The position numbers and the translations under genes are program-made. Below the pieces are notes generated by a model. It was not told the origin of the DNA and made no database searches. It saw only the letters and a program-made list of their open reading frames with translations. From DATJWY01 sp035500775 (GTDB lineage: Bacteria > Pseudomonadota > Alphaproteobacteria > Acetobacterales > Acetobacteraceae), in NCBI GenBank assembly GCA_035500775.1, contig DATJWY010000230.1:1-22138 (forward strand): 22,138 nucleotides of DNA, read 5' to 3'. This document shows positions 1-8,426 of the stretch, in pieces. Each line of letters opens with the position of its first letter. The stretch's first letter is position 1.

Positions 1-980
1 ACCTGCCCCGCTTCGGCCACCACCAGAACCGAGATCTTCCGGTCATTTAGCGTCTTCAGCGCCGCACTGGCCAGCATTTCGGGCGCCACCGTCTTCGGCT
101 CCGGCGTCATCACCTCACGCACCGGCCGGCGCAGCAGATCCGCCTCCAAGGTCCGGCGCAAATCGCCATCGGTGATGATCCCGCGCGGCGCCCGCTCTTC
201 ATCCACCACGATGACGCACCCAAGCTTGCACGAGGTCATCGCCACGATGGCCGCCATCATATCGGCATCGAGCGAGACGAGCGGCAGCGCCTCATCCCGG
301 CGCATCAGGTCGCGCACCAGCAGCAAGGCGGCGCCGAGTTTGCCACCCGGATGGAACTGCCGGAAATCGGAGGACGTGAAGCGTCGCAATTGCAGCAGCG
401 TCACCGCGATGGCGTCACCGACCGCGAGTTGCAGCAACGTCGAGGTGGTCGGCGCCAGATTATGCGGGCAGGCCTCAACCACTTTCGGCAGGCAAAGCGT
501 GACATCCGCCGAGCGGCCGAGCGCACTGTCCGCGGAGGATGTCAGGGCAATCAGCGGCACCCCGTAGCGCCGCGAGTAATGGATGATATCGCGCAGTTCG
601 ACGGTCTCGCCGGACCATGACAAAGCGAGAATGATATCGCCCGGCGCCACCATGCCGAGATCGCCATGGCTCGCTTCCGCCGGATGCAGAAACAGCGATG
701 GCGTGCCCGTCGAGGCGAGGGTCGCGGCGATCTTGTGGCCAACATGGCCGCTCTTGCCCATGCCGGTCACGATCACCCGGCCAGGCGCGGCGAGAATCAT
801 GTCGATGGCCCGGGTCAACGCCGCGCCAAGCTCCGCCTCGACCGCCTCGATCAGGGTATCAAGGCCGATCCGCTCGGTTTGAAGCGCCCGCAACACCGCG
901 TCACGCGCGGCAACGCCGCCGGAAGCGGCCGCATTGGGTTTGCCAGGCTCGAACACGTCCGCCGCCGCTTCCTTGAACAT
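1..980 (-). CDS. kdsD: KdsD/KpsF-type arabinose-5-phosphate isomerase (SIS + CBS domains), 3' end beyond window
   Basis: Interconverts D-ribulose 5-phosphate and D-arabinose 5-phosphate, the first step toward Kdo for lipopolysaccharide; acts in the cytoplasm. Translating the minus strand from ATG at 980 gives 326 residues before the window edge. The SIS domain (about residues 55-190) carries the family hallmarks GMGKSGHVG (73-81), the ATLASTGTPS stretch, HPAEASHGDLGM (99-110) and SWSGET (121-126). Two CBS domains follow (about 225 onward, with ITDGDLRR at 269-276, and 290 onward). E. coli KdsD is about 328 residues, so only roughly the last 20 residues (second CBS end) should be missing. The reading frame is closed upstream by a stop near 1026; GTG at about 1022 is an alternative start, but ATG 980 fits the family length. 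It is the last visible gene of a seven-gene minus-strand run, 125 bases after a glycosyltransferase gene, consistent with surface polysaccharide synthesis. Confidence 0.93.
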   Translation of the reverse strand, partial: MFKEAAADVFEPGKPNAAASGGVAARDAVLRALQTERIGLDTLIEAVEAELGAALTRAIDMILAAPGRVIVTGMGKSGHVGHKIAATLASTGTPSLFLHPAEASHGDLGMVAPGDIILALSWSGETVELRDIIHYSRRYGVPLIALTSSADSALGRSADVTLCLPKVVEACPHNLAPTTSTLLQLAVGDAIAVTLLQLRRFTSSDFRQFHPGGKLGAALLLVRDLMRRDEALPLVSLDADMMAAIVAMTSCKLGCVIVVDEERAPRGIITDGDLRRTLEADLLRRPVREVMTPEPKTVAPEMLASAALKTLNDRKISVLVVAEAGQ

Positions 981-1105
981 CCTGCTTCCATCCTCAAATC
1001 GAATCGAGCCATGCCCCGGCACTCAGGGACTGCTTAGCCTCAACCGAAACAAGACCTCAACCCATTCGCGTAGCATGGGCAAGGCCATGCGCCTCTCCGG
1101 CTCAT

Positions 1106-2341
1106 TCAGCCACCAATCGCGGTATCGATCAGCGCCTGATAGGCCGCGATATACGCGCCCATGTCCAGATTGGCTTCCGCCCAGCCGCGCGCCGCCTGAC
1201 GCAGCCGCCGGGAAAGCGCCGTATCCTCCAGCACCTCCAGCACGCGATCGGCCACGCTATCCGGCTCCAGGAACGGCGCCAGCAGCCCGGTCTGGCGATC
1301 GGCGATGAATTCCCGCACCGGCGCGGTATCGCTGCCCACCACGGCGCAGCCGCAGGCCAGCGCCTCGCGCATGGACCAGGAGGCCACGAACGGATAGGTC
1401 AGATACACATGCGCGTCCGAGCGTTGCAGCAGCCGGACATAATCCTCGTAATCCACCCGGCCGGCGAAATGCACCCGCGCGAGGTCGATGGCGTCGCCGA
1501 GTTGCGCGAGCATGTATTGCCGCCAGGAGCCGTTGGCGAGGCGGGCGCCGTAGCTCACCCCATCACCGCCGACCAGCACCACCCGCAGATCCGGCCGCGC
1601 GCGCAACAGGCGGGGCAGCGCGCGCATGAAGATGTGGAAGCCGCGATACGGCTCGAGATCCCGCGCCACGTAGGTCACGAGCTTTTCCCCGGGCTCGACG
1701 CGGATATCGCCGAGCACGAACTCCCGCGCCGAGGCCGCCGGATCGGGGCGGCATTTATCGAGATTGACGCCTTCCGGGAGAACGGTGATGCCCGGTCGCG
1801 CCCAGGCCGGATAGGTGCCGTGCTGGAAGAGCGTCGGCGTCTGGCCATGGCCGCCATTGTTCAAGGCCAGCAGATTGACCGTGTTCTTGGCCCGGATACG
1901 CGCATACTGCCCGGGATCGGTCGGAAACTCCGGATCGAAACCGACATCGAGCCCGTCCAGGCCGTAGAAAAACTCGTAGTACCCGAGCAGCGGCGCATCC
2001 GGCCAGACATCGCGGATATTGAGCAATTCCCCCCAGCCGTGATGGCCGATGATGATATCGGGGGTGAAGCCGAGCTGTTTCAGGTTCGCCGCGGTGCGGG
2101 CGACGATCTCGGCCCGCAGCACCGCCTGCTCGAATTCCTGCGCGTCCCGGTGCGCATTGCTCTGCGGGCGCTCCGGCATGCGATAGGCGACCTTGCGCAC
2201 GCCGGCGATCGCGTTGTCATTCGGCTCGCTGATGAAGACGATACCATGCGTCCCCTCTGCGACCAGATGACGGATCAGGTGCAGGAACTGCGCCGGGAAA
2301 TTCTGATGGATAAAAAGGTAATTCACCGTATTCGCGCTCAA
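1106..2341 (-). CDS. Glycosyltransferase family 4 (GT-B fold)
   Basis: Predicted cytoplasmic GT-B glycosyltransferase that moves a sugar from a nucleotide donor to a glycan or lipid-linked acceptor; donor and acceptor cannot be read from sequence. The 411-residue protein opens with the beta-strand and motif YLFIHQNFPAQF typical of a GT4 N-terminal domain (Pfam Glyco_trans_4_3-like). Its C-terminal donor domain (about 215-400) has VTYVARDLEPYRGFHIF, VVLVGGDGVSYG and the acidic SMREALACGCAVVGSD segment that in this family contacts the nucleotide-sugar. The start is uncertain: the longest frame begins with TTG at 2341 (AGG four bases upstream), while GTG at 2326 would give an N-terminus closer to relatives that begin just before the FIHQNFP motif. 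It lies 96 bases after the ChW-like gene and 125 bases before kdsD, all on one strand. Family call is secure; the specific sugar is unknown. Confidence 0.88.
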   Translation of the reverse strand: MSANTVNYLFIHQNFPAQFLHLIRHLVAEGTHGIVFISEPNDNAIAGVRKVAYRMPERPQSNAHRDAQEFEQAVLRAEIVARTAANLKQLGFTPDIIIGHHGWGELLNIRDVWPDAPLLGYYEFFYGLDGLDVGFDPEFPTDPGQYARIRAKNTVNLLALNNGGHGQTPTLFQHGTYPAWARPGITVLPEGVNLDKCRPDPAASAREFVLGDIRVEPGEKLVTYVARDLEPYRGFHIFMRALPRLLRARPDLRVVLVGGDGVSYGARLANGSWRQYMLAQLGDAIDLARVHFAGRVDYEDYVRLLQRSDAHVYLTYPFVASWSMREALACGCAVVGSDTAPVREFIADRQTGLLAPFLEPDSVADRVLEVLEDTALSRRLRQAARGWAEANLDMGAYIAAYQALIDTAIGG

Positions 2342-2385
2342 GCAACCTGACGAGGAAAAGCCGGCGGGCCGAGGCCGTGCCGGCC

Positions 2386-2424
2386 GGCGGCTCTCCCCTC
2401 CGGCAAGCCGGAGAGGACGCCGCC
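2386..2424 (-). other. Intercistronic GC-rich stem-loop
   Basis: Between the ChW-like gene and the GT4 gene there is an inner perfect stem CTCCGG/CCGGAG with CAAG loop (2398-2413) inside an outer GGCGGC/GCCGCC pair (2386-2391 and 2419-2424), separated by an asymmetric internal loop. No T-run follows on the minus strand, so it does not look like a standard intrinsic terminator. It could be an RNA-processing or partial attenuation site. Function is inference. Confidence 0.4.
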
Positions 2425-2437
2425 AGCCTGGTGCGCC

Positions 2438-3475
2438 TCAGCGGCGCCCCTTGCCCATCTTCTTGCTGAAGGGCGACAGCAGCGGGCGCGTGGGCGACGG
2501 CGCCGCCTCGGCGACCGACGGCGTGGCCGCCGTCTCGGCCGTCGCCGCGGCGGCAAGCGGGGCCTCGGCCGCGCCGGCTTCTGCCGCCGCGCCCTCCGGG
2601 ATCAACCCGGACACCGCTCCGCCGGCGTCGCGCCGCGGACGCAGCTCGACGTGGAAGGCCTCAAGCGGGGCGAGGGTGTCGGCTTGGCACGGTTCGGCGT
2701 CATCAAGCGGCCCCACTTCGGTGCCGTCCACGAAGCTGGCCGAGACCAGGCATTCATGCGTCGCCGCCGCCTCGCCGCGCAGCCGCACGCGCAGGCCGAG
2801 GATCGGCAGCCCCATGCCCCGGCTGCCGCAGAACTGGCCGCCTTCCGCCCAGGGGGAGAGCCAGCCGCGGCCGAGCACCGCCTGATACTCGATATCCTCG
2901 CTGCGCACCGCACCCTTCGGCGCGACCGAGAAGCCCTCGATCCAACGCTTGCTGCCGCGCTCGCCGATCCAGTCGGAAAGCCGGTCGAGCACATCGCCGC
3001 GCCCCTGGATATGCGCGGTAACTTCCGCGTCCTCCTGCGGCAAGGCCGGAGCCTGCGCCGGTGCCGGCTGCTGTGCCTGCTGGGGCTGAGGCTGCGCCTG
3101 CGCCGGCACCAGCCCGCCGCCAGCCCCATCGGAGAGGCGCAGCACCTGCAACCGCGGCGCTTCGAAACGCGCTTCCGCCAATTGGTACACGGTAACCAGG
3201 ACCTGCGCCCCGCCACGCGCCACGCGGATGAGCGCGGCGCCGTCCTGCCCGCCGAGCCAGCCATCCGGGCGGAAGGTGCTGATGCTGAGCCCCTCGCCGC
3301 TCGGCCCCGGCGCCGGCGAGACGCGCACGCCCGGCAGGCCGTTCACCGGGTCAGGCGGCTGCCCGCCGGGGGCGTAGAACACCACAAAGACGCCCGTGTC
3401 GAGCGTCATCAAATGCCCCGAGACTTTGAGTTCCGTGATCAGCTTCTGGTTCGGCATGCGGCCGGACTCTGACAT
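2438..3475 (-). CDS. Uncharacterised protein with two ChW-like (hydrophobic W) segments
   Basis: Function unknown. With ATG at 3475 it is 345 residues. A beta-rich N-terminal domain (about 12-115) is followed by a Gln/Pro/Ala linker (about 120-148), then two segments resembling clostridial hydrophobic-W repeats: residues 153-186 (GRGD, DWIGERG, WIEGFSVAP) and 194-233 (IEYQAVLGRGW, W209, EGGQFCGSRG, then alternating hydrophobics). The C-terminus is Ala/Glu-rich and ends in a basic tail (SKKMGKGRR). No signal peptide or membrane helix is seen. I chose 3475 because the longer frame to 3748 would overlap most of the end of the upstream glycosyltransferase gene with a low-quality Arg/Ala-rich translation, whereas 3475 leaves a 14-base gap. 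The upstream SD is weak. Position between two glycosyltransferase genes suggests a carbohydrate-related or complex-forming role; that is inference. Confidence 0.8.
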   Translation of the reverse strand: MSESGRMPNQKLITELKVSGHLMTLDTGVFVVFYAPGGQPPDPVNGLPGVRVSPAPGPSGEGLSISTFRPDGWLGGQDGAALIRVARGGAQVLVTVYQLAEARFEAPRLQVLRLSDGAGGGLVPAQAQPQPQQAQQPAPAQAPALPQEDAEVTAHIQGRGDVLDRLSDWIGERGSKRWIEGFSVAPKGAVRSEDIEYQAVLGRGWLSPWAEGGQFCGSRGMGLPILGLRVRLRGEAAATHECLVSASFVDGTEVGPLDDAEPCQADTLAPLEAFHVELRPRRDAGGAVSGLIPEGAAAEAGAAEAPLAAAATAETAATPSVAEAAPSPTRPLLSPFSKKMGKGRR

Positions 3476-3489
3476 AGGCTGTTTCTCGC

Positions 3490-6400
3490 TCAAGGTTGAA
3501 CCGCCGGAACGGCGGATAAATCTGCCGGTGAAAACGTATCCTGATGATGCGGCCGGCCCGCATCGACCACAACCCGGCGCAATGCGAGAAGCGCATTGTT
3601 CACGGCGGGCGCGGACAGGCCGAGCGGCAGCAACCAGCCGCGCCCGGTGCGGCGAATCCGCTCCGCCGGCGCGCCGATATCGAAGGCGGCGACACGCAAT
3701 CCGGCGCGCCAAGCATGCCCCAGCGTGTAGCACCAAGTCTCCGGCCATATCGAGGGCAGGAAAGCGATGTCCGCCCGCTGCGCGCGGATCAGCACGTCGA
3801 CATCGTCGTCATGATATTCGCCGGTGACGAAGACCGGGCCTGCCTGCATCAGCCGTGTATCGTCGGTGGTGTGGCCGACCACGACGAATTCCAGCCGCAA
3901 CCGGCGCCGCTCGGCATCGCGGGCGCAGGCGAGCAGGATGTCGTACCCCTTCTCCACCCCGATGCCGCCAATGATGCAGACGCGCAAGGCGGGATGCCCG
4001 GGCTCGCCAGCCACGAGCGGCGGCGGCACGCCGTCATCCTCCCAGGGCAGCACCGTGGGGCGGATGCGCGGAAAATGCCGCGCGATTCGCGTCGCCGCGT
4101 CGGCGGAGGGCGCGATCACCTGCCGGGCGGCCGCAAGATCGCGCACCGAGCGTGCCAGCAAGGCGCCGACGCCGATCTCCTCCTCCAGATTGCTGCCGGC
4201 ATCCTGCACGCAAATGTCGCAATCGCGCGGATCGGGTTCGCCGCAATAGCGCCGCTCCGGCCCGACCAGGGCGATGCGGGGGCAGAACCAGGCGTAATCA
4301 TGCACGTAGGCATCGTAAGGGATGTCGAGACGCCGCACGAGATCGAGCACCGCGTGATCGTGCCCGAGCAGGTGATGCAGTTCGGCATGCACCGGCTTAT
4401 CCGCCCGCAACAGCGCCGCCGCCGCGTCCAGTTCCTCCGGCAGGCGGAAGCGCAGATTCGGGTAGCCGCCCTCGACGCCGTCGCCGAGCACGCACTCCCC
4501 CTCCTTCGGGCGCAACACGATGGGGCGCAGCCCGGCCGCGCGATGGGCCGCGCAACGCTCCCGCAACACCCGCTCGACCCCGCCGCCGCTGGCGTGGGTG
4601 ATGAGAAGCACCGCCCCGTCCGGCCGCGCCGCCTCGCGCCAGCGGGCCGCGTCCAGCGCCCGCCGCGCCGGGGCCAGCGGGTCGGCCGCGATATGCGCGG
4701 CGATCAGCGCGTCATAGCCCGGATGCAGCCGGTTCAGCAGCGCGAGATTGCGGCGGATCAGATGCTGGCGCGCCAGACCGAAGGATTCCCCCCCAACATG
4801 CGCGACATAGACACCGGGCACGGCGACGTGCCGCCAGCCGAGATGCCGGGCGCGCAGGGAGAAATCATTCTCCTCCCCGTAGCCCTGGGCGAACACGTCC
4901 TCCCGCAGCAGCCCGACGGCATCCAGGCAATCGCGCCGGATATACATGCAGAACCCGTGCGCGGTCGGGATGTCGAGGACGAGACCCGGATGCACCCGCG
5001 CCGCGAGGGCCGCGAGACGCCGCGTCTCCGCCAGATCCGGCATCGGGTTGAGCTTACCGATCTCGGGGTAGCTCAGGATGGTCGCGTCGTTGGAAAACGG
5101 CGTGGCGGTGCCGATATCGTTCGCCGCATGCGCCGCCGCGCGCAGGCCTTCGAGCCAGCCCGGCGCCACCAGCGTATCGCTGTTCAGCAGCACCACGTCC
5201 CGCCCGGCGGCGGCGCGCATCCCGGTATTGGCCGCGGCGGGAAAGCCGCGATTCCGGGGATGGCGGAGCAGCAGGATGCGCCCCTCCTGCGCGAGCCCGT
5301 CCAGCGCCTCCGCGAGAATCGGCTCCGGCGAGGCGTCATCGACGACGATCACCCGGCTCGACGCCGGGACGGTTTCCAGCACCGTGGCGAGGCAATCCAG
5401 GGTGCGTTGCAGGCCGCGATAGACGGGGATGACCACATCCGTCGCCTCGGCGCGCGCTCCGCCGGCCGTCGGCGACACGGCGATATCGGCCCAGAGCGGC
5501 ACGGCGCGGGAAGCGGCGGCGAGTCCGGCCCGCGCCGCACCGGGCGGGACCGATGCGGCATTGGCGGCGGCGATCGCGGTGGCGATGGACACGGCGGCCC
5601 GCCGCTCCAGCCCTGGATCGAGCGGGCTGCCGAGCAGATCCCGCCCATCCGCCCCGAGCACATGCACCGGCCCCTCGGGCAACGCCGTGGCCGGCACATG
5701 GAAGCCGCGCGCGCGCGCCAGCGGCCGCTCGCCCGGCGCGGCAACGGAGAGATCGGTCGCGGTGACACGCAGTTTGGCGCCGCCGCCGACCGGCACAATG
5801 GTCAGCTCCGGGTCCCGCTCCGGATCGCCCGGATGCCAGGCCCAGCCGGAGAGCACGCCCTGCTCCGCCGCGACGAAGCCTTCGGCGCGGCGAAGGGCGC
5901 CAAGCTGCACTGGGCAGCCGAGCAGGGCGACACCGTCCAGCCGCACCGAGAGCGTCTGCGCGACCCGCCAGGCGCGCGGCAGCCGCACCGCCCCGCCGGC
6001 ACGTTGCAGCCGCGCCGGCGCATCGTCGAGCATGACGGACAGGGAAGCCGGCTCGCTCCCGGTCAGCAGCACCCCGTCGCCGGAAACGCCGCACCAGCCG
6101 GGCAGTCCGGCTTCCGTCGCGATGCAGCCCGCGAGCGTCGCCAAAGTCGTATCCGGGGCGTGCCGGGCAAGCGCCGCGCCGATGGCGGCGACGGCGCGTG
6201 GCAGGTCGCCGAGGGCGCGGGCACTGGCGGCGAGTCCCGCCCAGGCCTCGCGGGTGTCATGGCGCTCGGCGATGTCGGCGAAGATCGGCGCGGCGCGCGT
6301 AACCTCGCCCAGGCGCAAATAGAGCGAGGCCAGCGCGAAGGCGATGCTCTGATCCGTCTCCGCCAGCCGCCGCGCCCGCTCCAGCCAGCGCCGCGCCAGC

Positions 6401-6546
6401 GGGAAATCGCCCGCCTCCAGGGCCTCGCGCCCGCGATCGAAGGCCTCGGTGGCCCGCTCACGCGCCCAGGCGAGCCAAGCCGCCCGGTCGGCGTCGGTGA
6501 CGATCCGCGCCGTCGGCCGCGCCGTCCCGGCGGAACGATCAGCCAT
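3490..6546 (-). CDS. Large multidomain glycosyltransferase: TPR-like + beta domains + GT2 + GT4
   Basis: A 1018-residue cytoplasmic protein with two probable catalytic units. Residues 15-130 are helical and Ala/Arg-rich, like degenerate TPRs. About 140-330 holds two beta-rich modules, each ending in LLG(S/C)P; the second contains LSGWAWHPGDPERDP, the 'GWAW-DP' signature I associate with accessory domains in alphaproteobacterial glycosyltransferases. A GT2 (GT-A) domain starts near 368 with DVVIPVYRG, VIVVDDASPEP, HPRNRGFPAAANTG and the acidic LNSDTLVAPGW (about 455-465). From about 645 a GT4-type GT-B unit begins with LLITHASGGGVERVLRER and ends with the donor site FLPSIWPETWCYTLGHAWRAG. It may add two sugars in sequence. 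ATG 6546 has GGGGA upstream. It sits 69 bases after the Sel1 gene and 14 bases before the ChW-like gene, so probably in one operon. Substrates are unknown. Confidence 0.9.
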   Translation of the reverse strand: MADRSAGTARPTARIVTDADRAAWLAWARERATEAFDRGREALEAGDFPLARRWLERARRLAETDQSIAFALASLYLRLGEVTRAAPIFADIAERHDTREAWAGLAASARALGDLPRAVAAIGAALARHAPDTTLATLAGCIATEAGLPGWCGVSGDGVLLTGSEPASLSVMLDDAPARLQRAGGAVRLPRAWRVAQTLSVRLDGVALLGCPVQLGALRRAEGFVAAEQGVLSGWAWHPGDPERDPELTIVPVGGGAKLRVTATDLSVAAPGERPLARARGFHVPATALPEGPVHVLGADGRDLLGSPLDPGLERRAAVSIATAIAAANAASVPPGAARAGLAAASRAVPLWADIAVSPTAGGARAEATDVVIPVYRGLQRTLDCLATVLETVPASSRVIVVDDASPEPILAEALDGLAQEGRILLLRHPRNRGFPAAANTGMRAAAGRDVVLLNSDTLVAPGWLEGLRAAAHAANDIGTATPFSNDATILSYPEIGKLNPMPDLAETRRLAALAARVHPGLVLDIPTAHGFCMYIRRDCLDAVGLLREDVFAQGYGEENDFSLRARHLGWRHVAVPGVYVAHVGGESFGLARQHLIRRNLALLNRLHPGYDALIAAHIAADPLAPARRALDAARWREAARPDGAVLLITHASGGGVERVLRERCAAHRAAGLRPIVLRPKEGECVLGDGVEGGYPNLRFRLPEELDAAAALLRADKPVHAELHHLLGHDHAVLDLVRRLDIPYDAYVHDYAWFCPRIALVGPERRYCGEPDPRDCDICVQDAGSNLEEEIGVGALLARSVRDLAAARQVIAPSADAATRIARHFPRIRPTVLPWEDDGVPPPLVAGEPGHPALRVCIIGGIGVEKGYDILLACARDAERRRLRLEFVVVGHTTDDTRLMQAGPVFVTGEYHDDDVDVLIRAQRADIAFLPSIWPETWCYTLGHAWRAGLRVAAFDIGAPAERIRRTGRGWLLPLGLSAPAVNNALLALRRVVVDAGRPHHQDTFSPADLSAVPAVQP

Positions 6547-6615
6547 GCGCGCGCCATCCCCGCGCGCCCGGAAACACCCCGCCCAGAACCACCGCCCGGC
6601 CCCGGCCAGCGCCGG

Positions 6616-8391
6616 TCACTGGTGGGCCGCGCGCGGCCCGGCCGGCTGCGCCGGGTCCAGCCGCAGCAGATCCTGCGTCGCCTCGGCGATGCCCTGCGCC
6701 TGCGCCCGTTCCAGCCAGTGCCGCGCCTCGGTGGCGTCGCGCTGGCCGGCCAGCCCGCGCGCGAGATACCGGCCGAGCATCATCTGCGCATGGCCATGCC
6801 CGCGCTCCGCCGCCTTGCGGAACCATTCCTGCGCGAGCGTCCGGTTCTCCGGGATGTCATGCCCGCCGCCATGCATCGCCGCCTTGGCGAACATCGCCCC
6901 GACATGCCCCTGCTCGGCCGCCTTGGTGAACATCTCCAGCGCCAGATCGCGATCGATCGAGCCGCCGCGTCCGTTCAGCAGCATCTCGCCATAGGCAACC
7001 TGCGCCTCGGTGAGCCCGGCGACCGCGGCGCGCCCGATCCAGGCCCGCCCCTCGGCCAGATCCGGCTCGCCGCCGCGCCCCTCCGCCAGCATCCGGCCAT
7101 ACCAGTATTGCGCGTTGACCACGCCATCCGCGGCCCGGCGCAGCCACAGCATCGCCTTGCGCTCGTCACGCTCGATGCCGACGCCCTCGGCGAGGCAGAC
7201 GCCGAAATTGAACGCGGCCACCAGATCGCCGGACCCGGCGGCATGCTCGAACCATTCGCGGGTGCGCACGCGGTCCTCGGGCGTCGCCTCCCCGGCCATG
7301 ACCAGGTTGGCGAGATCGGCCTGCGCCGTCCGGTCACCAAGCTCGGCGGCGCGGCGGAACCAACGCCCCGCCTCCTCCGGGTTACGCGTGGTGCCCGCCC
7401 CGGTCAGGAACAGCAGGCCGAGCGCGCGTGCCGCGGCGGCATGCCCGGCTTCCGCGGCGCGGCTGAACCAGAGCGCCGCCTCGGCGTAGTTCGGGGGCAG
7501 TTCGCCGCCCTTGGCATAGAGATCGCCGACCAGGGCGGCGGCTTCCGCGTCACCCGCGACCGCCGCCCGGCGCAGCCAGGACTCGCCCTCGACCGGGTTG
7601 CGCCGCACGCCGCGCCCCTCCAGCAGAGCCAGGCCGTACCGCGCCTGCCCCGACCTCACGCCTTTCTCCGCCGCCTGGCGATAGAGCGCGGTGGCGGCCG
7701 CGGCGTCCTGCGCCACGCCGGCACCGCGTTCGGTCATCACGCCGAGCAGATAGAGCGCGGTCGGCAGACCGGCCGCCGCCGCCCGGGAAAGCGCCTCGGC
7801 CGCCGCGCGCTGCTGCTCCTCGTTCGTGCCCTGGCGCAGCAGGGCGAGACCGAGTCCGAGATGGCCTTGCGGACAATTGGCGGCGGCGGATTTCTCGTAC
7901 CAACCATCCGCCTCCTCCAGGTCGCGGATCGTCTCCGGCCCCGAGGTCAGGATGTAGGCGAGCAGCGCCTGCCCCTCGGGCGAGCCGGCCTCCGCCGCCT
8001 TGCGCGCCCAGCGTAACGCGCCGGCGTAATCCGGTTCCTTCTGCCCCTCCGCCGGGACCTGGGCGCCGAATAATCCGGCTGCCTCCGCCTCGGCGCCGGT
8101 CAGGCCGTAGAGATGCAGGGTGGCCAGCAGGCTCTGGGCCTCGACCCACCCCGCCTCCGCCGCCCGTTCGAGCCAGATCGCGGCATCCCGCCGGCTGACC
8201 GGAACGCCGGCGCCTTCGAGATAGGCCTTGCCGATGCGATATTCCGCCTCGGGGATGCGTGCCTGCGCCGCCCGCGCGAAGAGCGGGAAGGCGCGGGCGA
8301 CATCGCCCGCCTCGGCGAGCCGCACCCCGTCCCGCAGCGCCGCCGCCGGCGACACTTTGGCGAGCAGGCGGTCAAGAAAGGAAGCCATCAC
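6616..8391 (-). CDS. Sel1-like repeat protein (about 14 repeats)
   Basis: Protein-interaction scaffold made almost wholly of Sel1-like repeats, 590-591 residues, with no signal peptide or membrane helix, so probably cytoplasmic. I count about 14 units of 35-37 residues from about residue 45 to 565, each with the pattern of a small-residue helix (A..LG..Y..G.G) and a second helix (A..W...AA..G), for example AEYRIGKAYLEGAGV and ARYGLALLEGRGV. The third and fourth units are divergent, and the second has an inserted segment around GAQVPAEGQ. The start is GTG at 8391 or ATG at 8388; both follow GGGAGGGGG and differ by one residue. It begins 35 bases after the hlyD-like gene and ends 69 bases before the large glycosyltransferase. 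Sel1 proteins often tether enzymes or regulate secretion and polysaccharide assembly; a role linking exporter and glycosyltransferase here is inference. Confidence 0.9.
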   Translation of the reverse strand: MMASFLDRLLAKVSPAAALRDGVRLAEAGDVARAFPLFARAAQARIPEAEYRIGKAYLEGAGVPVSRRDAAIWLERAAEAGWVEAQSLLATLHLYGLTGAEAEAAGLFGAQVPAEGQKEPDYAGALRWARKAAEAGSPEGQALLAYILTSGPETIRDLEEADGWYEKSAAANCPQGHLGLGLALLRQGTNEEQQRAAAEALSRAAAAGLPTALYLLGVMTERGAGVAQDAAAATALYRQAAEKGVRSGQARYGLALLEGRGVRRNPVEGESWLRRAAVAGDAEAAALVGDLYAKGGELPPNYAEAALWFSRAAEAGHAAAARALGLLFLTGAGTTRNPEEAGRWFRRAAELGDRTAQADLANLVMAGEATPEDRVRTREWFEHAAGSGDLVAAFNFGVCLAEGVGIERDERKAMLWLRRAADGVVNAQYWYGRMLAEGRGGEPDLAEGRAWIGRAAVAGLTEAQVAYGEMLLNGRGGSIDRDLALEMFTKAAEQGHVGAMFAKAAMHGGGHDIPENRTLAQEWFRKAAERGHGHAQMMLGRYLARGLAGQRDATEARHWLERAQAQGIAEATQDLLRLDPAQPAGPRAAHQ

Positions 8392-8413
8392 TCAGGCCCC
8401 CTCCCGCCCTGAG
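8391..8413 (-). promoter_or_regulatory. Stem-loop presenting the ribosome binding site of the Sel1 gene
   Basis: A 6-bp stem, CTCAGG (8391-8396) with CCTGAG (8408-8413), encloses the purine-rich GGGAGGGGG that serves as Shine-Dalgarno for the Sel1 gene; the GTG start codon forms the edge of the stem. It could modulate translation relative to the upstream exporter genes. Pairing is seen in sequence, the regulatory effect is inference. Confidence 0.3.
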
Positions 8414-8426
8414 GGGTTACGGGAGA

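Noticed and set aside
3476..3748. N-terminal extension of the ChW-like protein to 3748
   Set aside because: Would overlap the end of the upstream glycosyltransferase by about 260 bases with an Arg/Ala-rich translation; ATG 3475 gives normal 14-base spacing.
3544..8016. 1490-codon open frame on the plus strand
   Set aside because: It lies antisense to the large glycosyltransferase and Sel1 genes; its Arg/Pro/His-rich translation shows no domain, and such frames are expected opposite GC-rich genes.
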